From: Xanthobacteraceae bacterium
GTDB lineage: Bacteria > Pseudomonadota > Alphaproteobacteria > Rhizobiales > Xanthobacteraceae
DNA: 18,045 nucleotides
Direction: 5' to 3'
Assembly (NCBI GenBank): GCA_030039105.1
Contig: JASHQO010000016.1
Coordinates: 1-18,045 of the forward strand
Under the pieces are notes generated by a model. It ran no database searches, had not been told where the DNA came from, and was given only the letters and a program-made list of their open reading frames with translations. The position numbers and the translations under genes are program-made. Positions 6,621 to 14,296 of this stretch are shown one piece after another (position 1 is the stretch's first letter; each line of letters begins with the position of its first letter).

Positions 6621-7637
6621 ATGGACACTGACCTTCCTTCGGACCTTCCTTCGGACCTCCGAGCCGGACTCGACCGTGCGGCACAAGGCATTTCGCGCCA
6701 CGCGCTGGGGCGCCGCTCGGCTGCGATCTCGCAAGCCTATCGATCCGGACAAGGCTCGGCGCAGGCGATCCAAAGCGCCGACGACGCGCTGGCCTACGCG
6801 CTGGCCCGGCTGCCGGCGACGTTTGCCGCGGCCTCGTCCGTCCTGGCCGCGCTCAAGGAGGCCGCGCCGGATTTCGCGCCGCGCACGTTTTTGGACGTCG
6901 GCGCCGGGCCGGGGACCGCGTGCTGGGCCGCAGTCGGCTGCTTTCCCGGCCTGACCGCGCTCCACCTCGTCGACGATAACGTCCATCTGCGGCTGCTGGC
7001 GCTGCGATTGCTGTCTGGCGGCGCGGTCGGCACGCTGCGCGATGCGACCTACCGGCAAGGCGATGTGGGCCAGCTCATCGACGCGCTTGCGGCCGCCGAC
7101 CTTACCATCGCCAGCTACGTTGTCGGCGAACTGCCCGCCGCTCGGCTGCTCGACTATGCCGACGCGCTGTGGTCGAAAACCGCCGGGATACTTGTCGTCA
7201 TCGAGCCCGGAACGCCGGCGGGCTTCGCGCGCGTCCGAAGCTTGCGCTCGCACCTGGTTGGCCGGCACGCCCACGTCGTCGCTCCGTGCCCGCACGATCA
7301 TGAATGTCCGCTTGCGGGCGGAGACTGGTGCCATTTTTCGCAGCGGCTGAACCGGTCGCGCGACCACGGGCGGGTCAAAGGCGCGGCCTTGTCGTTCGAG
7401 GACGAGAAATTTTCCTATGTCGCCCTTTCGAGGGTCGCGCTGGGAGTGCCGCGTCGCGACCGGGTCCTGGCATCGCCGCGGGTGACCAAGGCGCTGGTTA
7501 CGACGAAGCTTTGCACACCGGATGGAGTTGCTATGGACGTTGCGTCGCGGCGCGATGCGGACACATATAGGGAGCGAAAGCGGTGGCGCTGGGGCGACGC
7601 GGTGAGCCGCGAGGCGGATGGTCGGGCGAACCCATGA
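6621..7637 (+). CDS. Rsm22/METTL17-family small-subunit ribosomal methyltransferase-like protein
   Basis: A 338-residue protein with a class I methyltransferase fold: SAM loop DVGAGPGTA at 92-100 and acidic residues VDDN at 117-120. The characteristic Rsm22 cysteine segment follows: C223 (APCPH), C229 (ECPL), C237 (WCHF), with a fourth at C298 (KLCTPDG). In mitochondrial homologues these four cysteines hold a [4Fe-4S] cluster, and the protein assists assembly of the small ribosomal subunit. The +6 and +8 spacing here agrees with what I recall for METTL17. The N-terminus has two near-identical DLPSDLPSDL units from a short in-frame duplication. Bacterial members have no settled function. ATG at 6621 is the best start. 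Its 3' end comes 10 bases before the chosen start of the monooxygenase, so translation may be coupled. Confidence 0.82.
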   Translation: MDTDLPSDLPSDLRAGLDRAAQGISRHALGRRSAAISQAYRSGQGSAQAIQSADDALAYALARLPATFAAASSVLAALKEAAPDFAPRTFLDVGAGPGTACWAAVGCFPGLTALHLVDDNVHLRLLALRLLSGGAVGTLRDATYRQGDVGQLIDALAAADLTIASYVVGELPAARLLDYADALWSKTAGILVVIEPGTPAGFARVRSLRSHLVGRHAHVVAPCPHDHECPLAGGDWCHFSQRLNRSRDHGRVKGAALSFEDEKFSYVALSRVALGVPRRDRVLASPRVTKALVTTKLCTPDGVAMDVASRRDADTYRERKRWRWGDAVSREADGRANP

Positions 7638-7647
7638 GCTGTCGCGC

Positions 7648-8841
7648 ATGAGCAAAAGCAACATCGCCATCGTCGGCGGCGGCATCGGCGGGCTGACTGC
7701 GGCGCTGGCGTGCCTGCGCCGCGGCATCGACGTCGACGTCTACGAGCAGGCGCCGGAGCTGCGCGAGCTTGGCGCCGGGGTGCAGATCAGCGCCAACGGC
7801 ACCCGCGTGCTCCATGCGCTCGGGCTCAAGGAGGCGCTGGAAAAGGTGCAGGTGCTGCCGGTCGGCAAGGCGATCCGGCTGTGGAACACCGGACAGAGCT
7901 GGAAGCTGTTCGACCTCGGCATGGAATCGGTCGAACGCTACGGCTCGCCCTACGTCACCATCCATCGCGGCGACCTGCATGGCGTGATCGCGCAAGCGGT
8001 GCGGCAGGCGAAACCCGGCGCCATTCATTTGAATCGTAAATGCGTCGGGCTCAGGCAAACGCCCGACCGCGTCGAGTTGCGCTTCGAGGCCGGCGAACCG
8101 GCCGCGGCCGACCTCGCGGTCGGCGCCGACGGCGTGCATTCGGTGGTGCGCGAGGCTCTGTTCGGAGCGGCGAAGCCTGAGTTCTGCGGCATCATCGCCT
8201 GGCGCGGCGTCATCCCGATGCAGCGCGTGCCGGCGTCGATCTCGCGCACCATCGGCACCAACTGGGTCGGCCCCGGCGGCCACGTCGTGCACTATCCGCT
8301 GCGCGCCGGAACGCTGCTCAATTTCGTCGGCATGGCCGAGCGCGACTGGACTATCGAGGGCTGGAACGTGCGCGGCACCACCGAAGAGGCACTGAACGAT
8401 TTTCGCGGCTGGCATCCCGACGTGCACGCCATGATCCGCAACATCGACGTGCCGTACAAATGGGGCTTGGCCTTGCGGCCGCCGATGGAAGAGTGGAGCA
8501 AAGGCCGCGTCACGCTGCTCGGCGACGCCTGCCATCCCATGGTGCCGCTGTTGGCCCAAGGTGCGGCGATGGCGCTCGAGGACGGCCTCGTGCTGGCGCG
8601 CGCCATCGACAAGCACCCGCACGACCACGAGGCTGCCCTGGCGGCCTACGAGACGGCGCGCCGCGACCGCGCCAACAAGGCGGTCGCCGGCTCGGCCGCC
8701 ATGATCCCGCGCTTCCACAACCGCGCCATGGTCGACGCCGCGGCGGCGCAGGCCCATGTCGACCGCGAATGGCAGGAGGACTTGATCCGCGAGCGCTACG
8801 ACTGGCTATTTACCTACGACGCCACATCTGTACCGCTGTGA
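7648..8841 (+). CDS. Class A FAD-dependent monooxygenase, salicylate/3-hydroxybenzoate hydroxylase-like
   Basis: A 397-residue flavoprotein hydroxylase. It begins MSKSNIAIVGGGIGGL (FAD-binding GxGxxG at 10-15). The family's ELGAGVQISANGTRVL lies at 40-55, the DG motif GADGVHSVVR at 159-168, and the second FAD motif GDACHPMVPLLAQGAAMALED at 292-312. It would use NAD(P)H and oxygen to hydroxylate a phenolic acid. Salicylate 1-monooxygenase and 3-hydroxybenzoate 6-hydroxylase are the closest types I recognise; the true substrate is unproven. ATG 7648 is chosen because the flavin motif then sits at the usual place. ATG 7618 would add 10 residues and overlap the Rsm22-like gene. Neither has a strong ribosome site. 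Its presence next to a Rieske oxygenase cluster suggests a later step of the same aromatic route. Confidence 0.88.
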   Translation: MSKSNIAIVGGGIGGLTAALACLRRGIDVDVYEQAPELRELGAGVQISANGTRVLHALGLKEALEKVQVLPVGKAIRLWNTGQSWKLFDLGMESVERYGSPYVTIHRGDLHGVIAQAVRQAKPGAIHLNRKCVGLRQTPDRVELRFEAGEPAAADLAVGADGVHSVVREALFGAAKPEFCGIIAWRGVIPMQRVPASISRTIGTNWVGPGGHVVHYPLRAGTLLNFVGMAERDWTIEGWNVRGTTEEALNDFRGWHPDVHAMIRNIDVPYKWGLALRPPMEEWSKGRVTLLGDACHPMVPLLAQGAAMALEDGLVLARAIDKHPHDHEAALAAYETARRDRANKAVAGSAAMIPRFHNRAMVDAAAAQAHVDREWQEDLIRERYDWLFTYDATSVPL

Positions 8842-8857
8842 GGCGACAAACGCCCTG

Positions 8858-8886
8858 TTTCGCCGGCCGTCGAAAGTCACTATAAG
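8858..8886 (+). promoter_or_regulatory. Weak candidate promoter upstream of the alcohol dehydrogenase
   Basis: TATAAG at 8881-8886 is a good -10 box. The matching -35 position (TTTCGC, 8858-8863, 17 bases away) is poor, so an activator may be needed. A ribosome site AAAGGAAA (8913-8920) precedes the ATG at 8926. Confidence 0.35.
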
Positions 8887-8925
8887 CGCCGCAGCGCCCT
8901 GCGATCCTGGCCAAAGGAAACGACC

Positions 8926-10089
8926 ATGTATTCAGGTCCCGGAGTGAAGACGAGCCCGGATTTTCCGATCCCGGACACTATGAAGGCGTGGGTTCTGGGC
9001 AACCCCGGCGAGCTGAAGCTCACCCAGAAACCGGTGCCGGTGCCCAAGCGCGCCGAGGTTTTGGTGCGCATCGATGCGGTGGCGATCTGCGCCACCGATC
9101 TGGAAATCATCGACCACGGCCCGCCGGCCTCGATCCTGGGCGGCATGCCGTTCAACAAGAATTTCACCCCGGGCCACGAATATATGGGCACGGTGGTGGC
9201 GCTCGGCCCGGGCGTCGACGAGTACAAGATCGGCCAGCGCATCACGGTGGAGATCCATGCCGGCTGCGGCCAGTGCAAGCGCTGCCGCGAGGGCATGTAC
9301 ACCTCGTGCCACAACTACGGCCTCAATTACGGCGACGTCGACAAGGGCCATCGCGCCAACGGCTTCACCACCGACGGCGGCTTCTGCGAATACCAGGTCA
9401 ACAACGTCAACACGTTGGTCGCCATCCCCGACGCGATGTCGGACGAGGAGGCGACGCTCGTGGTCACCGCCGGCACGGCGATGTACGGCCTCACCGAGCT
9501 TGGCGGCCTCGTCGCCGGCGAGAGCGTGGTGGTCACCGGGCCGGGCCCGATCGGGCTCCTCGGCGTCGCCGTCGCCAAGGCGATGGGCGCCTATCCGGTG
9601 ATCCTCACCGGCACGCGCGACAACCGCCTGAAAATCGGCAAGGAGCTCGGCGCCGATTACACGATCAATGTGCGCAACGAAGACGCCGTCGAAGCGGTGC
9701 GCCGCCTCAACGGCGGCAAGGGCGTCGATTACGTGGTGGAATGCTCCGGCGCGCCGAACGCGGTGAACGACGCCATCCGGATGGTCAACCGCGGCGGCAA
9801 GGTCTGCCTCGCCGCGTTTCCGCACCAGGAGACGCCGGTCGACGTCGCCCACATCGTGCGCAACAACATTTACCTCTACGGCATCCGCGGCGAGGGCAAG
9901 AGCGCGACCCATCGCGCCGAAGCCTTCATGTCGCAGAAGCGCTTCGACGCCACCAAGATCCATACCCACACCTTCCCGCTCGACGATCTGCCGACCGCGA
10001 TCCGCTACGCCAAGGAGCGCATCGACGACGCCATCAAGGTGGTGGTGAAGGCCAAGGGCGTCGCCGCACACCGGGTGGCGGCGGAGTAG
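8926..10089 (+). CDS. Zinc-dependent alcohol dehydrogenase (medium-chain reductase family)
   Basis: A 387-residue MDR enzyme. Catalytic zinc residues are C55 (AICATD) and H84-E85 (PGHEYMG). A structural zinc site of four cysteines lies at C114, C117, C120 and C128 (HAGCGQCKRCREGMYTSC). The NAD-binding loop is GPGPIG at 205-210. The family resembles threonine/sorbitol-type dehydrogenases and would interconvert an alcohol and a carbonyl using NAD(P). The 18 residues before MKAWVL are an extension; the ribosome site AAAGGAAA supports the upstream ATG over that internal one. The region GLNYGDVDKGHRANGFTTDGG in the middle is typical of a subgroup found in catabolic clusters. The substrate is unknown. 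It lies 84 bases downstream of the monooxygenase and may act on a later aromatic or side-chain intermediate. Confidence 0.9.
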   Translation: MYSGPGVKTSPDFPIPDTMKAWVLGNPGELKLTQKPVPVPKRAEVLVRIDAVAICATDLEIIDHGPPASILGGMPFNKNFTPGHEYMGTVVALGPGVDEYKIGQRITVEIHAGCGQCKRCREGMYTSCHNYGLNYGDVDKGHRANGFTTDGGFCEYQVNNVNTLVAIPDAMSDEEATLVVTAGTAMYGLTELGGLVAGESVVVTGPGPIGLLGVAVAKAMGAYPVILTGTRDNRLKIGKELGADYTINVRNEDAVEAVRRLNGGKGVDYVVECSGAPNAVNDAIRMVNRGGKVCLAAFPHQETPVDVAHIVRNNIYLYGIRGEGKSATHRAEAFMSQKRFDATKIHTHTFPLDDLPTAIRYAKERIDDAIKVVVKAKGVAAHRVAAE

Positions 10090-10100
10090 TCCTTCCGCGT

Positions 10101-10238
10101 TTCCCGGGCGTAGCGCAGCACGCAGCGAAGCGAAGTGGTGCGCTGCAGACCCGGGATCGCCGTAAGTTGCGACCTGCCAGCACTGAGTCCGCGACGATCC
10201 CGGATGCGGTGCACCACTTCGTGCTGCACCGCATCCGG
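10101..10238. repeat. Palindromic repeat between convergent genes, possible bidirectional terminator
   Basis: CCCGGG occurs at 10103-10108 and 10150-10155 around a GC-rich imperfect hairpin. A second perfect inverted repeat, CCGGATGCGGTGCA (10200-10213) and TGCACCGCATCCGG (10225-10238), has a 14-bp stem with an 11-base loop. The element fills the gap between the convergent dehydrogenase and tusA-like genes. No T-run follows the stem, so factor-independent termination is not certain. Confidence 0.65.
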
Positions 10239-10252
10239 TAACCGCCCTGTCT

Positions 10253-10477
10253 TTATTTCTTGCGGATGCGGAAGGTCAGCAGCTTCTTGTCCTTGCGCGT
10301 GTCTTCGAGCATATCGCCGGTCTGATTGAGCAGATTCGGAATGTCGATGCCGGCCAAAGGGTCGGTGCATTCCACGAGCAAAATGTCGCCGGACGCCAGG
10401 CCGCCGAGCGCCTTTTTGGTGCGCAGCGCCGGCAGCGGGCATTTCAGGCCGCGCAGATTGAGGGTCTTTTCAGTCAT
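10253..10477 (-). CDS. TusA/SirA/YeeD-family sulfur carrier protein
   Basis: A 74-residue protein with the family signature LKCPLPALRTKKAL. Cys13 within CPLP is the persulfide-carrying residue. The rest (GDILLVECTDPLAGIDIPNLL...LLTFRIRKK) fits the compact beta-alpha fold, and length is normal (70-85). TusA-like proteins receive sulfur from cysteine desulfurases and hand it to tRNA thiolation, molybdenum cofactor or other sulfur-transfer routes. It sits beside a Moco/FdhD maturation cluster, so a role in sulfur supply for Moco or for FdhD is a plausible inference. It is divergent from the MoeA-like operon, with 172 bases between the two starts. No strong ribosome site is visible before the ATG. 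Confidence 0.9.
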   Translation of the reverse strand: MTEKTLNLRGLKCPLPALRTKKALGGLASGDILLVECTDPLAGIDIPNLLNQTGDMLEDTRKDKKLLTFRIRKK

Positions 10478-10547
10478 TTTATGGGGCCATCGCCCGCCAA
10501 CGGTGCGGCCCGCAGTGGCCGGCCCGATGGCAAGCTCCGTCGGACGA

Positions 10548-10576
10548 TTCAGTAATCTCCGATGAAGACGTTATAT
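10548..10576 (+). promoter_or_regulatory. Tentative promoter for the moeA-type operon
   Basis: TTCAGT (10548-10553) and TTATAT (10571-10576) are 17 bases apart in the divergent gap between the tusA-like gene and the first MoeA-like gene. The match is moderate. The leader to the ATG at 10650 would be about 67 bases and contains the direct repeat at 10613-10648. Confidence 0.3.
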
Positions 10577-10612
10577 GCTAGGTCTCCGGTGTTCACTGGA
10601 TGCCGGCGTCCG

Positions 10613-10648
10613 CAGGCATGAGATAAAGAGCAGGCATGACATAAAGAG
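10613..10648 (+). repeat. 18-bp direct repeat at the MoeA-like gene start
   Basis: CAGGCATGAGATAAAGAG (10613-10630) is followed directly by CAGGCATGACATAAAGAG (10631-10648), one mismatch. The second copy ends one base before the chosen ATG, so its AAAGAG lies where a ribosome site would be, though very close. Both copies contain an ATGA. Confidence 0.8.
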
Positions 10649-10649
10649 A

Positions 10650-11762
10650 ATGTCGGTCGATTCCAGCATACAGCGCATCGCCCACCTCACTCCATTGCGC
10701 GACGTCCTTGCCATCGTCGAGGCGCGTGTCGGCGCGGTCAAGCCGCGCCGTTGTGCCCTCGCATCGGCCCGTGGCCGCGTGCTTGCCGAAGACGTCGCAG
10801 CCAAGCGACTGCCGCCGGCGCCGATTGCGTTGCGCGACGGCTATGCGGTCGAGGCTGCCGCGATTGCCGATGCCGGTCCCTATTCGCCGCTGGCGCTGCC
10901 GTCGAAACCGCAGCGCGTCGATGCCGGCGAGCCGCTGCCGGGCGGAACCGACGCCGTGGTACCGTTCGATGCGATCACCGAACGCGGCGAGGCCATCGCG
11001 GCCGTCGCGCCGGGCGAGGGCACGCTGCCGGCGGGCGGCGACGGGGCGGGCGATGCGCCGCTCCGCCGGGCCGGTGAGCGTTTGCGCGTCGTCGATCTTG
11101 CCGCCATCGCCGCAGCGGGCATTGCCGGGGTCGTCGTGCGCGAACCGCGCATTCTGCTGGCGTGCGGCAGCATGCCGACGACACCGCCGGTCGACGCTGC
11201 GCTCGACATGCTGAGCCAAGCCGCGACCGCGGCCGGCTGCGCGATCGATCCCTATCGCGCAGCCGGCGGCCTCGAGCGCGCATTGCGCGATGACGGCGCC
11301 GACGCGATGATCGCGGTCGGCGGCACCGGCAGCGGCCGGCGCGATGCGGCTGTCCATGCCCTGGCGCAGGCCGGCCACGTCGAGGTGTACGGCATGGCGA
11401 TGGCGCCGGGCGAGACTGCGGCGTTCGGGTTTACCGGCGCGCGGCCGGTGCTGCTTGTTCCCGGGCGCATCGATGCTGCGCTCACGGCCTGGCTCCTGGT
11501 CGGGCGCCATCTCGTCGCCAAGCTCAGCGGCGGCAAAGTCGAGGACATTTCGGCAATGCTGCCGCTCAAGCGCAAAGTCACTTCGACCATTGGGCTCACG
11601 GAGCTGATCCCGGTGAGCTGTGCCGGCGGCGTGGCGGAACCGCTCGCCTCCGGCTATCTGTCATTGGCAGCGCTGGCCGGCAGCGACGGCTGGATCGTCG
11701 TCCCGGCAGACAGCGAAGGTTTCAACGCCGGGACTCCAGTTGCCGTCACGTCATGGCCATGA
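10650..11762 (+). CDS. MoeA-like protein with degenerate active-site motifs
   Basis: A 370-residue MoeA paralogue. The N-terminal MoeA domain keeps LRDGYAVEAA (DGYA at 63-66), DAGEPLPGGTDAVVPFD (91-107) and a RRAGE-like turn. The C-terminal part has the MoCF-biosynthesis layout, but its key motifs are changed. The usual STGDE is ACGSMPT (171-177), SGGVSxGxxD is VGGTGSGRRD (223-232), PGKP is APGET (252-256), and LPGNPVS is VPGRIDAA (270-277). The metal-coordinating Glu of TGDE is therefore gone, while DGYA and the final Asp remain. It may not insert molybdenum itself, and could be a partner or regulator of the fusion protein encoded next. MSVDSS is the chosen start; 25 further residues are possible upstream but read through repeats. 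Its end overlaps the next gene by 10 bases, so the two are coupled. Confidence 0.82.
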   Translation: MSVDSSIQRIAHLTPLRDVLAIVEARVGAVKPRRCALASARGRVLAEDVAAKRLPPAPIALRDGYAVEAAAIADAGPYSPLALPSKPQRVDAGEPLPGGTDAVVPFDAITERGEAIAAVAPGEGTLPAGGDGAGDAPLRRAGERLRVVDLAAIAAAGIAGVVVREPRILLACGSMPTTPPVDAALDMLSQAATAAGCAIDPYRAAGGLERALRDDGADAMIAVGGTGSGRRDAAVHALAQAGHVEVYGMAMAPGETAAFGFTGARPVLLVPGRIDAALTAWLLVGRHLVAKLSGGKVEDISAMLPLKRKVTSTIGLTELIPVSCAGGVAEPLASGYLSLAALAGSDGWIVVPADSEGFNAGTPVAVTSWP

Positions 11763-13738
11763 CCTCGAAACCCGATAGACCCAGCGCCGCGATTCTCGAC
11801 GCGGTGCGCTGCGCCGCGCGCCAGGAGCAGTTCCTCGAAGTGGTTTCGGCCGAGGAAGCGCGGCGGCGTTTTGAAGGCTGCATCGACCGTTCGCCGCTGG
11901 GCGGCGAGACCGTGCCGCTCAACGCCGCGCTGTCCCGCGTGCTCGCCGCCGACGTCATCGCGCCGGTCGACGCGCCGCCGTTCGACCGCGCCAATGTCGA
12001 CGGCTTTGCCGTGCGCGCCGCCGACACCGCGGGCTCGAGCGACGGCGCACCGAAGCGCCTTGCGCTCAATGCCGAGGTGATCGCCTGCGGCGTTGCGCCT
12101 GTCATCGAGGTGAGGTCCGGCACGGCGACGGCGATCGCGACCGGCGGTGTCATTCCGCGCGGCGCCGATGCGGTGGTGATGATCGAGCATACCGAGCTGG
12201 TCGAGGACGTGCCGGCCATCGAGCTGCGCCGCGCCGCCGTCAGCGGACAGTTCATCTCCTATGCCGGGTCCGACATCGCGCGCGGCGAGACGCTGCTGCG
12301 GCGCGGCACGCGGTTCGGCTCACGCGAGATCGGCATGCTGGCGGCCTGCGGACTTGCCGACGTGAGCGTGGTGCGCCGCCCGCGCGTCGCCGTGCTCTCG
12401 ACCGGCGACGAACTGGTCGAGCCCGGCCGGCCGCTGCCGCCGGCCGGCGTCTACGACAGCAACGGCGCCATCCTCGCCGCGGCCATTACCGAGGCCGGCG
12501 GCGAGCCGGTGCCGCTCGGCGCATTTCCCGACCAGGAGGTCGCGCTCGAGCTTGCCATGCGCACGGCGCTCGAGGCCTGCGACGCGGTCGTGCTGTCCGG
12601 CGGCACGTCGAAGGGCGCCGGCGACCTGTCCCATCGCATCGTGTCGCGGCTCGGCACGCCCGGCATTCTCGTCCACGGCGTGGCGCTCAAGCCGGGCAAG
12701 CCGCTGTGCCTCGCCGTCATCGGCGACAAGCCGCTGATCGTGCTGCCCGGATTCCCGACCTCGGCGATTTTCACCTTTCATGCCTTCGTTGCGCCGCTCA
12801 TTCGCGCCCGCGCCGGGCTCGCGCCCGAGACGGCGCGGACGGCGGCGGCGCGCGTGCCGGTGCGTATCGCTTCGGAGCTTGGCCGCGAGGAATTCGTGCT
12901 GGTGTCGCTGGTCGCCGGCGACGACGGCGCCATCGCGTTTCCGACCGGAAAAGGCTCCGGCGCGGTCACGGCGTTTTCCCAGGCCGATGGGTTTTTGAGC
13001 ATCGACCCGCTGGCGAGCGCGCTCGATGCGGGCACCAAGGCCGACGTCACGTTGATCGGCGAGGCGGCGCGGGCGCCCGATCTTGTCATCATGGGCAGTC
13101 ACGACATCGCCCTCGACGTCGTGGTCGGCGCGCTCGCCGAGCGCGGCTTTTCAGCCCGCACCATCGCCGTCGGCAGTCTCGGCGGCGTCGCGGCGTTGGG
13201 GCGCGGCGAATGCGATTTGGCGCCGGTCCATCTCGTCGATCCGGCGACCGGCATCTACAACAAACATCTGCTGGGGCCCGGCTTGGCGTTCGTCCCGGGC
13301 TGGCGGCGCATGCAGGGTTTTGTCTATCGCCCCGGCGATGCGCGATTCGACGGTCTTTCTGCGGACGCCGCGCTGAAGGCTGCGCTCGCCGATCCCGCCG
13401 TGCTGATGGTCAACCGCAACGCCGGATCCGGCACGCGGGTTCTGGTCGATGGGCTGCTGCGCGGCGCGCGGCCGGCGGGCTATGCCAATCAGCCACGCTC
13501 GCACAACGCGGTCGCTGCCGCCGTGGCGCAAAATCGCGCCGACTGGGGCGTCGCTATCGCGCCGGTGGCGCGGATGTACGGCCTCGGCTTTCTGCCGATC
13601 GCGCCGGAGGAATACGACTTTCTGCTCCGCGAGGCGCGGCGCGACCGGCCGGCGGTGCAGGCCTTTTTGGCCGCGTTGCGCGATGAAACAACGCGCCGGC
13701 GCATCGGCGCGCTCGGCATGGAACCGGCGGGCGAATGA
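11753..13738 (+). CDS. MoeA fused to a periplasmic-binding-protein-like (LysR-substrate/COG1910-type) domain
   Basis: A 661-residue two-part protein. Residues about 35-430 form a complete MoeA: NVDGFAV (81-87), ATGGVIPRGADAVVMIEHTE (129-148), STGDELVEPG (216-225), DSNG (235-238), SGGTSKGAGD (282-291), KPGKP (313-317) and LPGFPTSA (331-338). Residues about 443-655 form a type 2 binding-protein fold that opens with LVIMGSHDIALDVV and includes NRNAGSGTRVLVDGLL and the C-terminal RDRPAVQAFLAALRDE. Such domains occur in ModE-linked or free 'PBP-like' proteins and bind small ligands such as molybdate or a pterin. There is no signal peptide, so the domain acts in the cytoplasm. The fusion is known from other bacteria and archaea, but the ligand is not settled. 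ATG 11753 is used; a second ATG at 11759 is equally possible. The stop is 15 bases before mobB. Confidence 0.88.
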   Translation: MAMTSKPDRPSAAILDAVRCAARQEQFLEVVSAEEARRRFEGCIDRSPLGGETVPLNAALSRVLAADVIAPVDAPPFDRANVDGFAVRAADTAGSSDGAPKRLALNAEVIACGVAPVIEVRSGTATAIATGGVIPRGADAVVMIEHTELVEDVPAIELRRAAVSGQFISYAGSDIARGETLLRRGTRFGSREIGMLAACGLADVSVVRRPRVAVLSTGDELVEPGRPLPPAGVYDSNGAILAAAITEAGGEPVPLGAFPDQEVALELAMRTALEACDAVVLSGGTSKGAGDLSHRIVSRLGTPGILVHGVALKPGKPLCLAVIGDKPLIVLPGFPTSAIFTFHAFVAPLIRARAGLAPETARTAAARVPVRIASELGREEFVLVSLVAGDDGAIAFPTGKGSGAVTAFSQADGFLSIDPLASALDAGTKADVTLIGEAARAPDLVIMGSHDIALDVVVGALAERGFSARTIAVGSLGGVAALGRGECDLAPVHLVDPATGIYNKHLLGPGLAFVPGWRRMQGFVYRPGDARFDGLSADAALKAALADPAVLMVNRNAGSGTRVLVDGLLRGARPAGYANQPRSHNAVAAAVAQNRADWGVAIAPVARMYGLGFLPIAPEEYDFLLREARRDRPAVQAFLAALRDETTRRRIGALGMEPAGE

Positions 13739-13753
13739 CGCTACATAGGGCTC

Positions 13754-14296
13754 ATGCGCATTATCGGCCTTGCGGGCTGGAGCGGTTCCGGCAAGACCAC
13801 ACTGGTCACCAGCGTGATCCCGGTGCTGGTCAAGCGCGGCCTCAAGGTCGCGACCGTCAAGCACGCCCATCATGAGTTCGACACCGACCAGCCGGGCAAG
13901 GATTCCTGGTTGCACCGCAAAGCCGGCGCCAGCGAAGTCGCGATCGTGTCGAGCCGGCGCTGGGCCATCGTCCATGAGCTTGGCGAGGAGCCCGAGCCGC
14001 CGCTGGCCGACATCTTGGCGAAGCTCAGTGCGGTCGATCTGGTGATCGTCGAGGGCTTCAAGCGCCACGCCCACCCCAAGCTCGAAGTCTATCGCGCCGT
14101 CGTCGGCAAGCCGCTGCTTCATCCCGACGACGATTGCATCGTCGCGGTGGCGACCGACGCGCCGTTGCCGCGGGCGCAGGTGCCGGTGCTGATGCTCGAC
14201 GACTTCGCCGGCATCGCCGACGTGCTCGAGGCCGAGGCGCTGCCGCTCGATCGGATCGGCAATACTTACAGCACGACGCCGCGGAGCGAAACCTGA
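13754..14296 (+). CDS. mobB: Molybdopterin-guanine dinucleotide biosynthesis adaptor MobB
   Basis: A 180-residue P-loop GTPase. The Walker A GWSGSGKTT lies at 8-16, the TVKHAHHEFDTDQPGKDSW segment (39-57) is typical of MobB, and the Walker B-like VDLVIVEGFK follows near 95. MobB binds GTP and assists MobA in attaching GMP to Moco, though it is not strictly essential where studied. Length matches the family (about 165-180). An AGGG precedes the ATG. Its stop shares one base with the moeA start (TGATG), a sign of translational coupling. Confidence 0.92.
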   Translation: MRIIGLAGWSGSGKTTLVTSVIPVLVKRGLKVATVKHAHHEFDTDQPGKDSWLHRKAGASEVAIVSSRRWAIVHELGEEPEPPLADILAKLSAVDLVIVEGFKRHAHPKLEVYRAVVGKPLLHPDDDCIVAVATDAPLPRAQVPVLMLDDFAGIADVLEAEALPLDRIGNTYSTTPRSET

